Shown here piece after piece: positions 43,053 through 50,770 of a stretch of DNA of 64,000 bases. Position 1 is the stretch's first letter, and each line of letters begins with the position of its first letter. The notes under the pieces were generated by a model. That model saw only the letters and a program-made list of their open reading frames with translations. It was not told the origin of the DNA and did not search any database. The position numbers and the translations under genes are program-made. Source of the stretch: Parabacteroides massiliensis (GTDB lineage: Bacteria; Bacteroidota; Bacteroidia; Bacteroidales; Tannerellaceae); contig NZ_LT700189.1 in NCBI RefSeq assembly GCF_900155425.1, positions 1,233,787 through 1,297,786 on the forward strand, given 5' to 3'.

Positions 43053-45077
43053 ATGAAACTGAATTTAAAAAAACTATATATTTATCCGATCGTAGCGACC
43101 ATGGGGTTTTTGCCACTGTCTTGTAACGATTTTTTGGATAGAGAGCCGATTTCAAGCATTACTCCAGCGCAATATTTTAATTCTGCTGATGAATTAGGTG
43201 CTTATGCTGCCAATTATTATACGTCGGTCATACCCAGTTATGCCGATGCCTATGCTGCCGGTCCGTTGAATATGGATAGCGATACCGATAACATGGTGCA
43301 TGGAGAAGCCAACACGACTCTTTTTGCTCCTAACCGTTGGCTGGTTCCGTCATCCGGAGGACCTGACTTTACTTTGATCCGTGCTATGAATTACTTTTTG
43401 GAACAAGTATTGCCGAAGCATGAAGCCGGCAATATTTCCGGATCGGAGGAAGATATCAACCAATATATCGGTGAGATCTATTTCATGCGTGCATCGGTCT
43501 ATTTTGACCGATTGAAAGCCTATGGTGATTTCCCGATCATCACGACTGTCCCTGAAGATAAGTCGGACGAGCTGATCGAACTGAGCAAACGTGCACCTCG
43601 TAACGAAGTGGCCCGTTTCATCCTAAGCGATCTGGATAAAGCAATTTCGATGTTGAAATCCGGAAAAGCATATAACAAAGTACGGATAGGCAAGGAGATG
43701 GCCTTGTTGATGAAGTCAAGAGTCGCTTTGTATGAAGCCTCTTTTGAAAGATACCATAAAGGTACTCCGCGTGTTCCGGGAGAACAGGGTTGGCCGGGAG
43801 CGAATAAAGAATATAATGCCGGCAAGACTTTCAATATCGACAGTGATATTGATTTCTTCCTGACCGAAGCGATGAGCGCATCCAAAGAGGTGGCCGATAA
43901 TCACAGTTTGGCGCAGAACACAAAAGTGTTGAACCCTGCCGTTAACCAGGTTTACGGATGGAACCCTTATTTCGAGATGTTCTCCATGCCGGATCCCAGT
44001 ACTGTCGACGAGGTATTGCTGTGGCGCGATTTTGATGCGGATCTTAGTATGACTCATGGTTTCATGGCTTATATCCTGGAAGGTGGAAACAATGGTATGA
44101 CGAAGAGCTATGTAGATGCCTTTCTGATGGAAAACGGTTTGCCTATCTATGCAAGCAATTCCGGCTATCAGGGAGATGTGACTATCGACCAGCAGAAAGC
44201 AGGCCGCGACGGTCGTTTGCAGTTGTTCTTGTTCGGCGAGTCGACCGTATTGACGAACGAAGATTCGTTGGGTTACTTTAAAACGCCTGAAGTCGTTGCT
44301 TTGACAGAACATCGCGACCGTACCGGTTTCCGCCAGCGTAAGTGGTATTGCTACGATCTGACGCAGATCCGTAACGGTGTGCGTGGTACGAACGGTATTG
44401 TCATTGCTCGTGCAACGGAAGCTTACCTGAATTATATCGAAGCTTCTTATATGAAAAACGGATCTATCGATGGAACGGCTTCTTCATATTGGAGACAATT
44501 GCGTGAACGTGCAGGCATCGATCCCGACTTCAATAAGACGATCGCTGCAACCGATCTTTCCAAAGAACCGGATTGGGCTGTCTATTCAGGATCGCAGAAA
44601 GTGGATGCAACGCTTTATAACATCCGTCGCGAACGTCGTTGTGAGTTTATCGGTGAAGGTAGAAGACAAGACGATTTGATTCGTTGGAGATCTTTCGATG
44701 CTTTGTTCCCGGAAAACATGGGTAGATATATTCCGGAAGGTGTTAATTTCTGGACTGAGATGTACAAGAATGAAGCTTATCTGAAAAAGAACGAAGCCGG
44801 CGAGATTACGACCGAGTCTGCTTTGATAGAACAGAAAGACGGTCTTCCTTCTGCTAACATTTCAAACCGGAACGATAGCAAGTATATCCGTCCGTATCAC
44901 GTTGTAAAAGAAAATAACGAAGTATGGGATGGCTACCAGTGGAAGAAAGCTTATTATCTGCAGCCTTATTCCATTTTGGAACTGACATTGGCTTCTCCTG
45001 ATGGACAATTGGAAACTTCTAATTTGTATCAGAATCCATATTGGCCGACAGTAGCCAGTGGCACTGCGTTGGAATAA
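43053..45077 (+). CDS. SusD/RagB-family substrate-binding lipoprotein
   Basis: A 674-residue protein with lipobox LSC (Cys24) and the usual start NDFLDREPISSITPAQYFNS. Characteristic segments include EIYFMRASVYFDRLKAYGDFPII (TPR-type helices) and the C-terminal RRERRCEFIGEGRRQDDLIRWRSFDALFP. SusD proteins form the surface lid of the SusC barrel and capture the substrate. This pair has no adjacent glycoside hydrolase, protease or regulator gene, so the nutrient is unknown. A terminator hairpin follows at 45107. Confidence 0.95.
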   Translation: MKLNLKKLYIYPIVATMGFLPLSCNDFLDREPISSITPAQYFNSADELGAYAANYYTSVIPSYADAYAAGPLNMDSDTDNMVHGEANTTLFAPNRWLVPSSGGPDFTLIRAMNYFLEQVLPKHEAGNISGSEEDINQYIGEIYFMRASVYFDRLKAYGDFPIITTVPEDKSDELIELSKRAPRNEVARFILSDLDKAISMLKSGKAYNKVRIGKEMALLMKSRVALYEASFERYHKGTPRVPGEQGWPGANKEYNAGKTFNIDSDIDFFLTEAMSASKEVADNHSLAQNTKVLNPAVNQVYGWNPYFEMFSMPDPSTVDEVLLWRDFDADLSMTHGFMAYILEGGNNGMTKSYVDAFLMENGLPIYASNSGYQGDVTIDQQKAGRDGRLQLFLFGESTVLTNEDSLGYFKTPEVVALTEHRDRTGFRQRKWYCYDLTQIRNGVRGTNGIVIARATEAYLNYIEASYMKNGSIDGTASSYWRQLRERAGIDPDFNKTIAATDLSKEPDWAVYSGSQKVDATLYNIRRERRCEFIGEGRRQDDLIRWRSFDALFPENMGRYIPEGVNFWTEMYKNEAYLKKNEAGEITTESALIEQKDGLPSANISNRNDSKYIRPYHVVKENNEVWDGYQWKKAYYLQPYSILELTLASPDGQLETSNLYQNPYWPTVASGTALE

Positions 45078-45106
45078 TTTTTCAACATATAATATAATTT
45101 GTGTTT

Positions 45107-45142
45107 GGTCGTGAGAGTTCGTGAGAATACTCACGACCTTTA
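45107..45142 (+). terminator. Terminator of the first SusCD operon
   Basis: A 9-bp stem GGTCGTGAG / CTCACGACC with a 14-base loop, followed by TTTAT. Confidence 0.7.
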
Positions 45143-45151
45143 TAATTACAT

Positions 45152-45227
45152 CGAGGCCGTAATTTGAACTTTGTCAGCAATGTGAGTAAAGATAAATTTG
45201 CTGACCGCAGTCCAAATTACGGCCTCG
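45152..45227. repeat. 76-base long hairpin between convergent SusD and DJ-1 genes
   Basis: Outer arms CGAGGCCGTAATTTG / CAAATTACGGCCTCG and inner arms GTCAGCAA / TTTGCTGAC form an extended stem with a central loop. It is followed by TTATAATT on plus. It could be a bidirectional terminator or a remnant of a small palindromic element. Confidence 0.65.
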
Positions 45228-45239
45228 GTTATAATTAGG

Positions 45240-45785
45240 TTACAAAAGCAATCCGGCGGCTACCTCTTCCGCAACCGCATCGTTCTTGATGGCGGCTACC
45301 AAGGCGAGACCGAAATTCATGACTAATCCGGGACCTTTACCGGTTATCACGTTGTCGGAAACTTCAACAGCTTCGCCTGTGACGTTCGCACCGATCAGTT
45401 TCGGTTCAAAACCCGGATAGCAGGTCGCGTTACGGCCTTTTAATAAGCCGAGTCCGCCCAATACCATCGGAGCGGCACAGATTGCAGCGACGATACGGCC
45501 TTCGCGGTATTGCCCGAGCAATGCTTCTTTGACTGCCTCCGAATTGTTCAGGTTCGATGCGCCCGGCATACCTCCGGGGAGAATGAGGGCATCCGCGTCG
45601 TTCAATATGGCGTTGTCCAATGTCGTGTCGGCTGTGACCGGAACATGGTGTGCGCCAATGACAACCGGATCGGATGTGATGGAAACGGTTGTAACTTCGA
45701 TTCCGCCGCGACGCAGAATATCGACAGTACCCAAGGCTTCCATCTCTTCGAAACCATTCGCTAAGAATACAATTGCTTTCTTCAT
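45240..45785 (-). CDS. DJ-1/PfpI-family protein
   Basis: A 181-residue protein: MKKAIVFLANGFEEMEALGTVDILRRGG, ADALILPGGMPGASNL, and the nucleophile elbow VAAICAAP with Cys103. A conserved Glu in EEMEAL sits near the active site. This is the DJ-1 subgroup, whose members act as protein/metabolite deglycase-like or redox-responsive proteins; the exact role is debated. It lies downstream of tonB on the same strand after a repeat-rich hairpin and may be the last gene of that transcript. Confidence 0.9.
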   Translation of the reverse strand: MKKAIVFLANGFEEMEALGTVDILRRGGIEVTTVSITSDPVVIGAHHVPVTADTTLDNAILNDADALILPGGMPGASNLNNSEAVKEALLGQYREGRIVAAICAAPMVLGGLGLLKGRNATCYPGFEPKLIGANVTGEAVEVSDNVITGKGPGLVMNFGLALVAAIKNDAVAEEVAAGLLL

Positions 45786-45864
45786 GATTTATGGATTATA
45801 ATTTATGATTTGTGATTTATGAATTATGATTTATGAGCTACAGATAAATCATAATTCATAAATC
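45786..45864. repeat. ATTTATG-type heptamer repeats with a 21-bp inverted repeat (tonB-DJ-1 gap)
   Basis: Tandem ATTTATG, ATTATGA and similar heptamers fill the gap and end at the DJ-1 start codon. Arms 45814-45834 and 45844-45864 are perfect complements separated by 9 bases. The right arm just overlaps the tonB stop codon. Confidence 0.85.
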
Positions 45865-46717
45865 ATTTAAGTTTATACAGATAGGTGATTGTACCACTCT
45901 GGTTGTTCGCTCCGCTGATACTGTTGAACTTGGCGCGTTTGGCCGCATCCAAAGCACTTTTGCGCATGGAATTGTTGTCGATGTTGGTACCTTTGCCTAT
46001 TTCTGCAAATATAACATTACCTTTCGGATCTACCGTAATGTTGATTACGATCCGTCCCTCTTCCTGGATCGTGTAGGCAGGGCGGGGAAGGCCTCCTGCA
46101 CCGATCGAACGTCCGTTCAGGTTGAATGAGCCGTAGCCACCCACACCTTCATTGGCTCCGTGGTCGGAATTACCGAACGGGCTGCCCTGGTTGCCGGTTC
46201 CTGATTCGGCATCTCCCTGGCTGTTTCCGGCCTGGCTACCCATACCGAAAGCACCTGCAACTTTGTTGCTGATGGCCTGTTCTTTCTTACGGCGCTCTTC
46301 GGCGAGCCGTTTCTTTTCGGCTTCTTCCTTGCGGATGCGTTCTTTTTCAGCTTCCTCTTTCCGTCTCTTTTCCTCTTCTTTTTTGCGAAGCTCTTCTTTC
46401 TCTTTTTTCTTTTTCGCTTCTTCGATCGCAACGCTTTCCTCCATATCCTGCGTTACCAGTTCTTCCTTGGGAGTTTCAACCTTCGGTTTGGGCACTGGAG
46501 GAGGAGGAGTGGTCGTTTCCTGAGGAAGTTCCTGTCCGGTATATTTAGGTTCGAATGTTCCTGCCGCCGCATTGACATTCCCGAAGTTCACCAGAATACC
46601 GCCGTCCTCATCAGGCACGACAGTCTTCAGGACCGTGAAACCCAGAATCAGCAGGATGAACAGGTGGAAGGCCACCGAACCTGCTATACCATATATGTCA
46701 TCTTTATTTAACTTCAT
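45863..46717 (-). CDS. tonB: TonB-family energy transducer
   Basis: A 284-residue protein. One N-terminal helix (IAGSVAFHLFILLILGFTVLKTVV) anchors it in the inner membrane. A Pro-rich stretch (PPPPVPKPKVE) is followed by a Lys/Glu/Arg-rich segment (about residues 95-150) that should form a long helix spanning the periplasm, then a Gly/Asn-rich linker. The C-terminal domain (GRIVINITVDPKGNVIFAEIGKGT...RSALDAAKRAKFN) is TonB-like. It would transmit proton-motive energy from ExbB/ExbD to TonB-dependent transporters such as the SusC proteins. The long charged region also resembles TolA. It is third in the exbB-exbD-tonB order. Confidence 0.9.
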   Translation of the reverse strand: MKLNKDDIYGIAGSVAFHLFILLILGFTVLKTVVPDEDGGILVNFGNVNAAAGTFEPKYTGQELPQETTTPPPPVPKPKVETPKEELVTQDMEESVAIEEAKKKKEKEELRKKEEEKRRKEEAEKERIRKEEAEKKRLAEERRKKEQAISNKVAGAFGMGSQAGNSQGDAESGTGNQGSPFGNSDHGANEGVGGYGSFNLNGRSIGAGGLPRPAYTIQEEGRIVINITVDPKGNVIFAEIGKGTNIDNNSMRKSALDAAKRAKFNSISGANNQSGTITYLYKLK

Positions 46718-46803
46718 GAATTATGAATTATAATTTATGATTTATGAATTCTGATTTATGGTTTATCATCGACGCCTAAATCAGAAATCAGAATTCATAA
46801 ATC
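46718..46803. repeat. ATTTATG-type heptamer repeats with a 19-bp inverted repeat (exbD-tonB gap)
   Basis: Perfect arms GATTTATGAATTCTGATTT (46739-46757) and its complement (46785-46803) with a 27-base loop. Further ATTATGA/ATTTATG copies run up to the tonB start codon. Confidence 0.85.
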
Positions 46804-46807
46804 TCAA

Positions 46808-47218
46808 CTATTTCTGTGGTCGGGTGGCAAGCACCATTTTAAACTTATTCTGGTTTGCAATGTTCAGAATACGTACGATTTCTTTATAAGGGACCGTTTC
46901 GTCTGCATACAAGGCTACAAACATTTCCGGTTCTTTTGCATAACTGTCTTGCAGGAACGGTGTGATCTCTTCGAATGACACCTGTTTTTCCCGTTGGTTA
47001 CCGAAAGCGACGTAGTAATTCAGATTCGCATCTATCGTGACACGCGTAAGCGGCTTGGCTGCTGTTTGCTTTTGTGCTTGCGGGAGTGTCACCTTGATGG
47101 CATTCGGAATCACCACAGTGGAGGTAACCATGAAGAAAATCAACAGCAAGAATATGACATCCGTCATAGAGGCCATACTAAAGCTTTCGTTTACTTTTGT
47201 TCTTCGTTTTAAAGCCAT
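46808..47218 (-). CDS. exbD: ExbD/TolR-family biopolymer transport protein
   Basis: A 136-residue protein with one N-terminal transmembrane helix. SMTDVIFLLLIFFMVTSTVV carries the conserved Asp of the proton path (about residue 19). A periplasmic domain follows (VTIDANLNYYVAFGNQREKQVSFEEI...YADETVPYKEIVRILNIANQNKFKMVLATRP). It works with ExbB to drive TonB. Gene order and strand match exbB upstream and tonB downstream. Confidence 0.93.
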   Translation of the reverse strand: MALKRRTKVNESFSMASMTDVIFLLLIFFMVTSTVVIPNAIKVTLPQAQKQTAAKPLTRVTIDANLNYYVAFGNQREKQVSFEEITPFLQDSYAKEPEMFVALYADETVPYKEIVRILNIANQNKFKMVLATRPQK

Positions 47219-47220
47219 AA

Positions 47221-47286
47221 CTTTTTGATTTATGATTTATGATTTGTGATTGTATCTGTGTCGGGATAAATCACAAATCATGAATC
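47221..47286. repeat. ATTTATG-type heptamer repeats with an 18-bp inverted repeat (exbB-exbD gap)
   Basis: Arms 47234-47251 and 47269-47286 match at 17 of 18 positions with a 17-base loop. Copies of TGATTTA sit between the stem and the exbD start. Confidence 0.8.
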
Positions 47287-47287
47287 T

Positions 47288-47998
47288 TTAGTTTGCCGGT
47301 TCGTTCAATAAATCCATGAATTCCATGGTGCGGGCTTCCATCTTGTTTACCACGTTGTCTACCTGCGAAACCAGGTAGTTGTAAGCAAACAGGGTGATGA
47401 TGCCGACTACCAGACCGCCTACCGTCGTTACCAATGCTTCGTAGATACCCCCGGACAACAGGGATACGTCTACGTTTGTTCCGGCATTGGCCATATCGAA
47501 GAAAGCACGTACCATACCGGTCACCGTCCCTAAGAATCCCAACATGGGAGCGCCCGCGGCCGTCGTGGCGATCAACGGAAATCCTTTTTCGAGTTTGGCA
47601 ATCTCCAGGTTACCCACGTTCTCGATAGCAACCAGCACGTCGTTCATCGGACGCCCCAGGCGGGTGATGCCTTTCTCGATCATACGGGCGGAAGGAGTGT
47701 TGGTGCTCCGGCACAGGTTCAGGGCCGAATCGACCTTTCCTTCATGGATATAGTCCTTGATGCGGTTCATAAATGTTTCATCCTCCTTGCCGGCACGGCG
47801 GATGACCATCAGGCGTTGGATAAATATATAACATGCCATCAGCGACAGTAACAATAAGACAACCATAATCCAACCTCCTTTAAAAGCCAGGTCGATTACA
47901 TTGATTTCTGCTTCCGTGGGTGCTGTTACTGCCGTGAGGTCCGGCATCTGTTCTGCTGTTTGTGTCCCTACTGCCTGCAGGGAAAGTAAAATACTCAT
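47288..47998 (-). CDS. exbB: MotA/TolQ/ExbB proton channel family protein
   Basis: A 236-residue protein with three hydrophobic helices. The first (GGWIMVVLLLLSLMACYIFIQRLMVI) is followed by the cytoplasmic loop. The last two contain the family block FPLIATTAAGAPMLGFLGTVTGMVRAFFDMA and GGIYEALVTTVGGLVVGIITLFAYNYL. It forms the proton channel powering TonB with ExbD. It is first of the exbB-exbD-tonB set, 71 bases downstream of pdxJ on the same strand; the gap holds both repeat families and no clear promoter. Confidence 0.94.
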   Translation of the reverse strand: MSILLSLQAVGTQTAEQMPDLTAVTAPTEAEINVIDLAFKGGWIMVVLLLLSLMACYIFIQRLMVIRRAGKEDETFMNRIKDYIHEGKVDSALNLCRSTNTPSARMIEKGITRLGRPMNDVLVAIENVGNLEIAKLEKGFPLIATTAAGAPMLGFLGTVTGMVRAFFDMANAGTNVDVSLLSGGIYEALVTTVGGLVVGIITLFAYNYLVSQVDNVVNKMEARTMEFMDLLNEPAN

Positions 47999-47999
47999 A

Positions 48000-48069
48000 T
48001 TTGATTTATGATTTATGAATTATGATTTAATGAATTATCTATTAATTGTCAATTATCCATTATCCATTG
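48000..48069. repeat. Both heptamer repeat families side by side (pdxJ-exbB gap)
   Basis: ATTTATG copies (48000-48037) are followed by AATTGTC/TATCCAT copies (48040-48069), so the two families abut here. Confidence 0.75.
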
Positions 48070-48786
48070 TCAATTGATAAGACATTCTTTATATAAGCGG
48101 ATTGTTTCTTTTAGCCCGTAATAGAGTGCATCGCAGATCAACGCATGGCCAATGGAAACTTCATCCAGTCCCGGAATATTTTGATGGAAATAAGCCAGGT
48201 TTTCCAAACTCAGGTCATGACCGGCATTTACGCCTAATCCCAAGTTCTTGGCAAGTCCGGCGGCAGCGATGAAGGGAGCGATTGCTTCTTCGCGGTTTAC
48301 GGGATAGAGGCTCGCATATGGTTCCGTGTATAACTCGATACGGTCGGTCCCTGTCTTGGCGGCCAACTTGATGTTTTCAAGGTCCGTCCCGACGAAAATG
48401 GAAGTACGGATACCGTGTGAAGTGAAAGTATCGACTAACTCGCTCAACTGGTCGAAGTGGGCTTTCACATCCCAACCTGCATTTGAGGTGATGGCGTCGG
48501 GTGCATCCGGCACAAGTGTCACCTGCGTCGGTTTTACTTTCAGAACCAGGTCTATGAACTTCTCGCAAGGATAACCTTCTATGTTAAACTCTGTTTTTAT
48601 TTCAGGTTTCAAGGCATATACATCGCTGTATCGGATATGACGTTCGTCCGGTCTGGGATGAACGGTAATTCCTTGTGCACCGAAAGCTTCACAGTCTAAT
48701 GCTACTTTTAATACGTTTGGTACATTGCCACCGCGTGCGTTACGAATGGTTGCGACCTTGTTAATGTTTACACTTAAATTTGTCAT
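48070..48786 (-). CDS. pdxJ: Pyridoxine 5'-phosphate synthase
   Basis: A 238-residue TIM-barrel protein: [48 protein letters not shown] at the start, [29 protein letters not shown] in the middle, and [14 protein letters not shown] near residues 185-200. PdxJ condenses 1-deoxy-D-xylulose 5-phosphate with 3-amino-2-oxopropyl phosphate in vitamin B6 synthesis. The length fits (about 240). It is divergent from the CBS-nadK unit, with overlapping promoters between them. Confidence 0.96.
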   Translation of the reverse strand: MTNLSVNINKVATIRNARGGNVPNVLKVALDCEAFGAQGITVHPRPDERHIRYSDVYALKPEIKTEFNIEGYPCEKFIDLVLKVKPTQVTLVPDAPDAITSNAGWDVKAHFDQLSELVDTFTSHGIRTSIFVGTDLENIKLAAKTGTDRIELYTEPYASLYPVNREEAIAPFIAAAGLAKNLGLGVNAGHDLSLENLAYFHQNIPGLDEVSIGHALICDALYYGLKETIRLYKECLIN

Positions 48787-48815
48787 CGTATATCGTTATA
48801 TCTTTTTTCTTTCAT

Positions 48816-48833
48816 TACATTTGCACAAAAGTA
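48816..48833. promoter_or_regulatory. Overlapping face-to-face promoters of pdxJ (minus) and CBS-nadK (plus)
   Basis: TACATTTG (48816-48823, plus) and TACTTTTG (48826-48833, minus) lie 2 bases apart and read toward each other. Predicted starts (near 48830 plus and 48819 minus) would give transcripts with about 10 complementary bases at their 5' ends. Confidence 0.6.
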
Positions 48834-48871
48834 TCGGCAAATTTAGCAGTATTTAGGGAATATACAGAAGA

Positions 48872-49531
48872 ATGTTGGTGAAAGATTTCATAACGAAGGA
48901 AATTCCGGTGTTAAAAAGTTTTGACACCGGAGAATATGCATTAGCCTTGATGGATGATTTTAAGTTAAAGCATCTGCCGTTGTTAAGCGAAAACGTATAT
49001 CGGTGTCTGGTTTCTGAAAAAGACCTGTTGGCGATGCCGGATCCGACTGCTACTATCGGAGATCCGGTACTGTTTTCACCGAGTGTTCAAGAAGATTCCC
49101 ATATCCATGAGGCGCTTGCGTTGGTCACCCGCTATCGGTTGAGCCTCCTTCCTGTCGTGAGCGCGGAGGGAGAATATCGCGGAGCCGTTACGCGCGATAC
49201 ACTGATCGATATCCTGTCCGAACTTTGTAACGCCGATACGGCCGGAAGCGTATTTGTGCTGGAAGTGATGCCGCAAGATTATTCGCTGACGGATATCGCC
49301 CGTCTGGTCGAGGCGAATAATGCGCATGTCCTGAGTCTGCTTTCCTATACGGATAAGAAAACCGGACGGTTGCACCTGGTTGTCAAGATCGATCTGGAAG
49401 ATGCTTCTCCTGTGATCCGGAGTTTCGAACGTTTCAATTATACCGTCCTCTATTATTTCTTGGAAAAAGGGGTAGTGGATGACCTTTTACAACAACGAAT
49501 GGAAGAGTTGGTCCGTTATATGAACATATAG
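48872..49531 (+). CDS. CBS-domain protein
   Basis: A 219-residue soluble protein. It holds a tandem CBS pair (about residues 1-120: DFITKEIPVLKSFDTGEYALALMDDFKLKHLPLL and VQEDSHIHEALALVTRYRLSLLPVVSAEGEYRGAVTRDTLIDIL). A C-terminal part, FVLEVMPQDYSLTDIARLVEANNAHVLSLLSY, resembles an ACT-like fold. CBS pairs bind adenine nucleotides. It lies 24 bases upstream of nadK on the same strand, so a role tied to nucleotide or NAD status is a reasonable guess. No enzymatic domain is attached. Confidence 0.85.
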   Translation: MLVKDFITKEIPVLKSFDTGEYALALMDDFKLKHLPLLSENVYRCLVSEKDLLAMPDPTATIGDPVLFSPSVQEDSHIHEALALVTRYRLSLLPVVSAEGEYRGAVTRDTLIDILSELCNADTAGSVFVLEVMPQDYSLTDIARLVEANNAHVLSLLSYTDKKTGRLHLVVKIDLEDASPVIRSFERFNYTVLYYFLEKGVVDDLLQQRMEELVRYMNI

Positions 49532-49555
49532 GAAATTGAAAATTGAGAATTTAAA

Positions 49556-50434
49556 ATGAAAAAAGTAGGAGTTTTCGGAAGTGAATATCAGGCAGACAAA
49601 CAACTTGTGATTAAGCGTTTGTTTGAAAAACTGGTTTCTTTGGAAGCAGAAGTTTTTGTGGATCGTGACTTTTTTCTCTTCCTTACGGATGCTTTGAATT
49701 ATGAACCGCCGGTATCGGGCATTCTGACAAACGACGAGTTTGATCTGGATGTGGCATTGAGCTTGGGAGGAGACGGAACATTCCTGCGTACTGCCGCCAG
49801 GGTGAATAAGCAGGATATCCCCATTTTAGGCATCAATACCGGGCGCCTCGGTTTTTTGGCAGATGTGGCAAGCAACGATATAGAAGATACATTGGATGAA
49901 TTATTCAAAAACTATTATAAGACGGAAGAACGTACATTGTTGCGCCTTCATACGGAAGACCGCGTATTTCACGGTTATAATTATGCTTTGAATGAAATAG
50001 CGATCCTGAAACGGGACACCTCTTCCATGATTACAATCCATACGGCGCTTAACGGGGAATACCTGACTTCTTATCAGGCCGACGGTCTGGTTATTTCCAC
50101 ACCGACAGGTTCGACGGCCTATTCGATGAGCGTGAACGGTCCGATTATCATTCCACAAAGTAAGAATTTGGTGTTGAGTCCGGTCGCGCCGCATTCGTTG
50201 AATGTCCGTCCGTTGGTCATCCCGGATTCTTTTACGATCACATTGGGAGTGGAAAGCCGGAATAAGTATTTCCTGATCGCCCTTGACGGGCGTTCCGAGA
50301 TATTTCCGACCGGCATACAACTACGGGTGAGTAAAGCGGATTATACGACCAAGGTGATCAAACGATACAATCATACTTTTTATCAGACTCTCCGTGAAAA
50401 ACTCATGTGGGGCGCTGATACGAGGATGAAATAA
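49556..50434 (+). CDS. nadK: NAD kinase
   Basis: A 292-residue protein with the NAD kinase signature LGGDGTFLRTAARV (about residues 71-84), GINTGRLGFLAD, the NE-AI segment ALNEIAILKRDTSSMI, and GLVISTPTGSTAYSMSVNGPII. It phosphorylates NAD to NADP using ATP in the cytoplasm. The length is normal. It shares a transcript with the CBS protein gene and lies divergent from pdxJ. Confidence 0.96.
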   Translation: MKKVGVFGSEYQADKQLVIKRLFEKLVSLEAEVFVDRDFFLFLTDALNYEPPVSGILTNDEFDLDVALSLGGDGTFLRTAARVNKQDIPILGINTGRLGFLADVASNDIEDTLDELFKNYYKTEERTLLRLHTEDRVFHGYNYALNEIAILKRDTSSMITIHTALNGEYLTSYQADGLVISTPTGSTAYSMSVNGPIIIPQSKNLVLSPVAPHSLNVRPLVIPDSFTITLGVESRNKYFLIALDGRSEIFPTGIQLRVSKADYTTKVIKRYNHTFYQTLREKLMWGADTRMK

Positions 50435-50529
50435 GCCTTAAAACTATGTTTTGCAGCATGATTTTGTTAAACATGGTTAAGTAAATGAATTTTCCAAACA
50501 AAAATGTATGCTACATAACATAAAGTGCA

Positions 50530-50537
50530 TATATTTG
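50530..50537 (+). promoter_or_regulatory. Promoter -7 box of the candidate small RNA
   Basis: TATATTTG, a match to TAnnTTTG. Transcription would start near 50544. No clear TTG was seen at -33 (ATG occupies the spot). Confidence 0.5.
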
Positions 50538-50543
50538 CACTGT

Positions 50544-50611
50544 GTTTTTCATGGTATTAGATTTAAGGTTAACAATGAAGATTGGCTGTCCGTGAGGATG
50601 GCCTTTTTTTG
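50544..50611 (+). ncRNA. Candidate small RNA upstream of the ECF sigma gene
   Basis: A TAnnTTTG promoter box and a terminator (GGCTGTCC-GTGA-GGATGGCC then seven T, 50584-50610) bracket about 68 bases without a reading frame. It could be a free small RNA or an attenuated leader of the sigma operon. Confidence 0.45.
50584..50610 (+). terminator. Rho-independent terminator of the candidate small RNA
   Basis: An 8-bp stem with two G-U pairs and a GTGA tetraloop, followed by T7. Confidence 0.75.
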
Positions 50612-50730
50612 TATATGGTATTTACAACATACCGGCTGTTTTGCTTTTGCTATGGCGGTATGGATTTGCAGGGTACCTGCAGAAAATTTAAACAGGCTTT
50701 TAAATGTCACCGTTTGATAGTTTATTTGAT

Positions 50731-50738
50731 TATCTTTG
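50731..50738 (+). promoter_or_regulatory. Promoter -7 box of the ECF sigma gene
   Basis: TATCTTTG, a match to TAnnTTTG, 33 bases before the ATG at 50771. It suggests housekeeping expression of the sigma factor. Confidence 0.6.
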
Positions 50739-50770
50739 CGAGTTCAATGTAAGGGCCGAATGAGGTGAAT

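Larger units (their letters stand above)
50435..50770. other. Intergenic region between nadK and the ECF sigma gene
   Basis: It contains a promoter-terminator pair that could make a short RNA (50544-50611). It also contains a 12-base palindrome-like GCAGGGTACCTGC near 50677 and the likely sigma-gene promoter at 50731. No protein-coding frame looks real. Confidence 0.5.

Noticed and set aside
45786-48069. CRISPR array in the repeat-rich gaps
   Set aside because: The repeats are heptamers without regular unique spacers, there are no cas genes, and the copies lie between genes of an operon.
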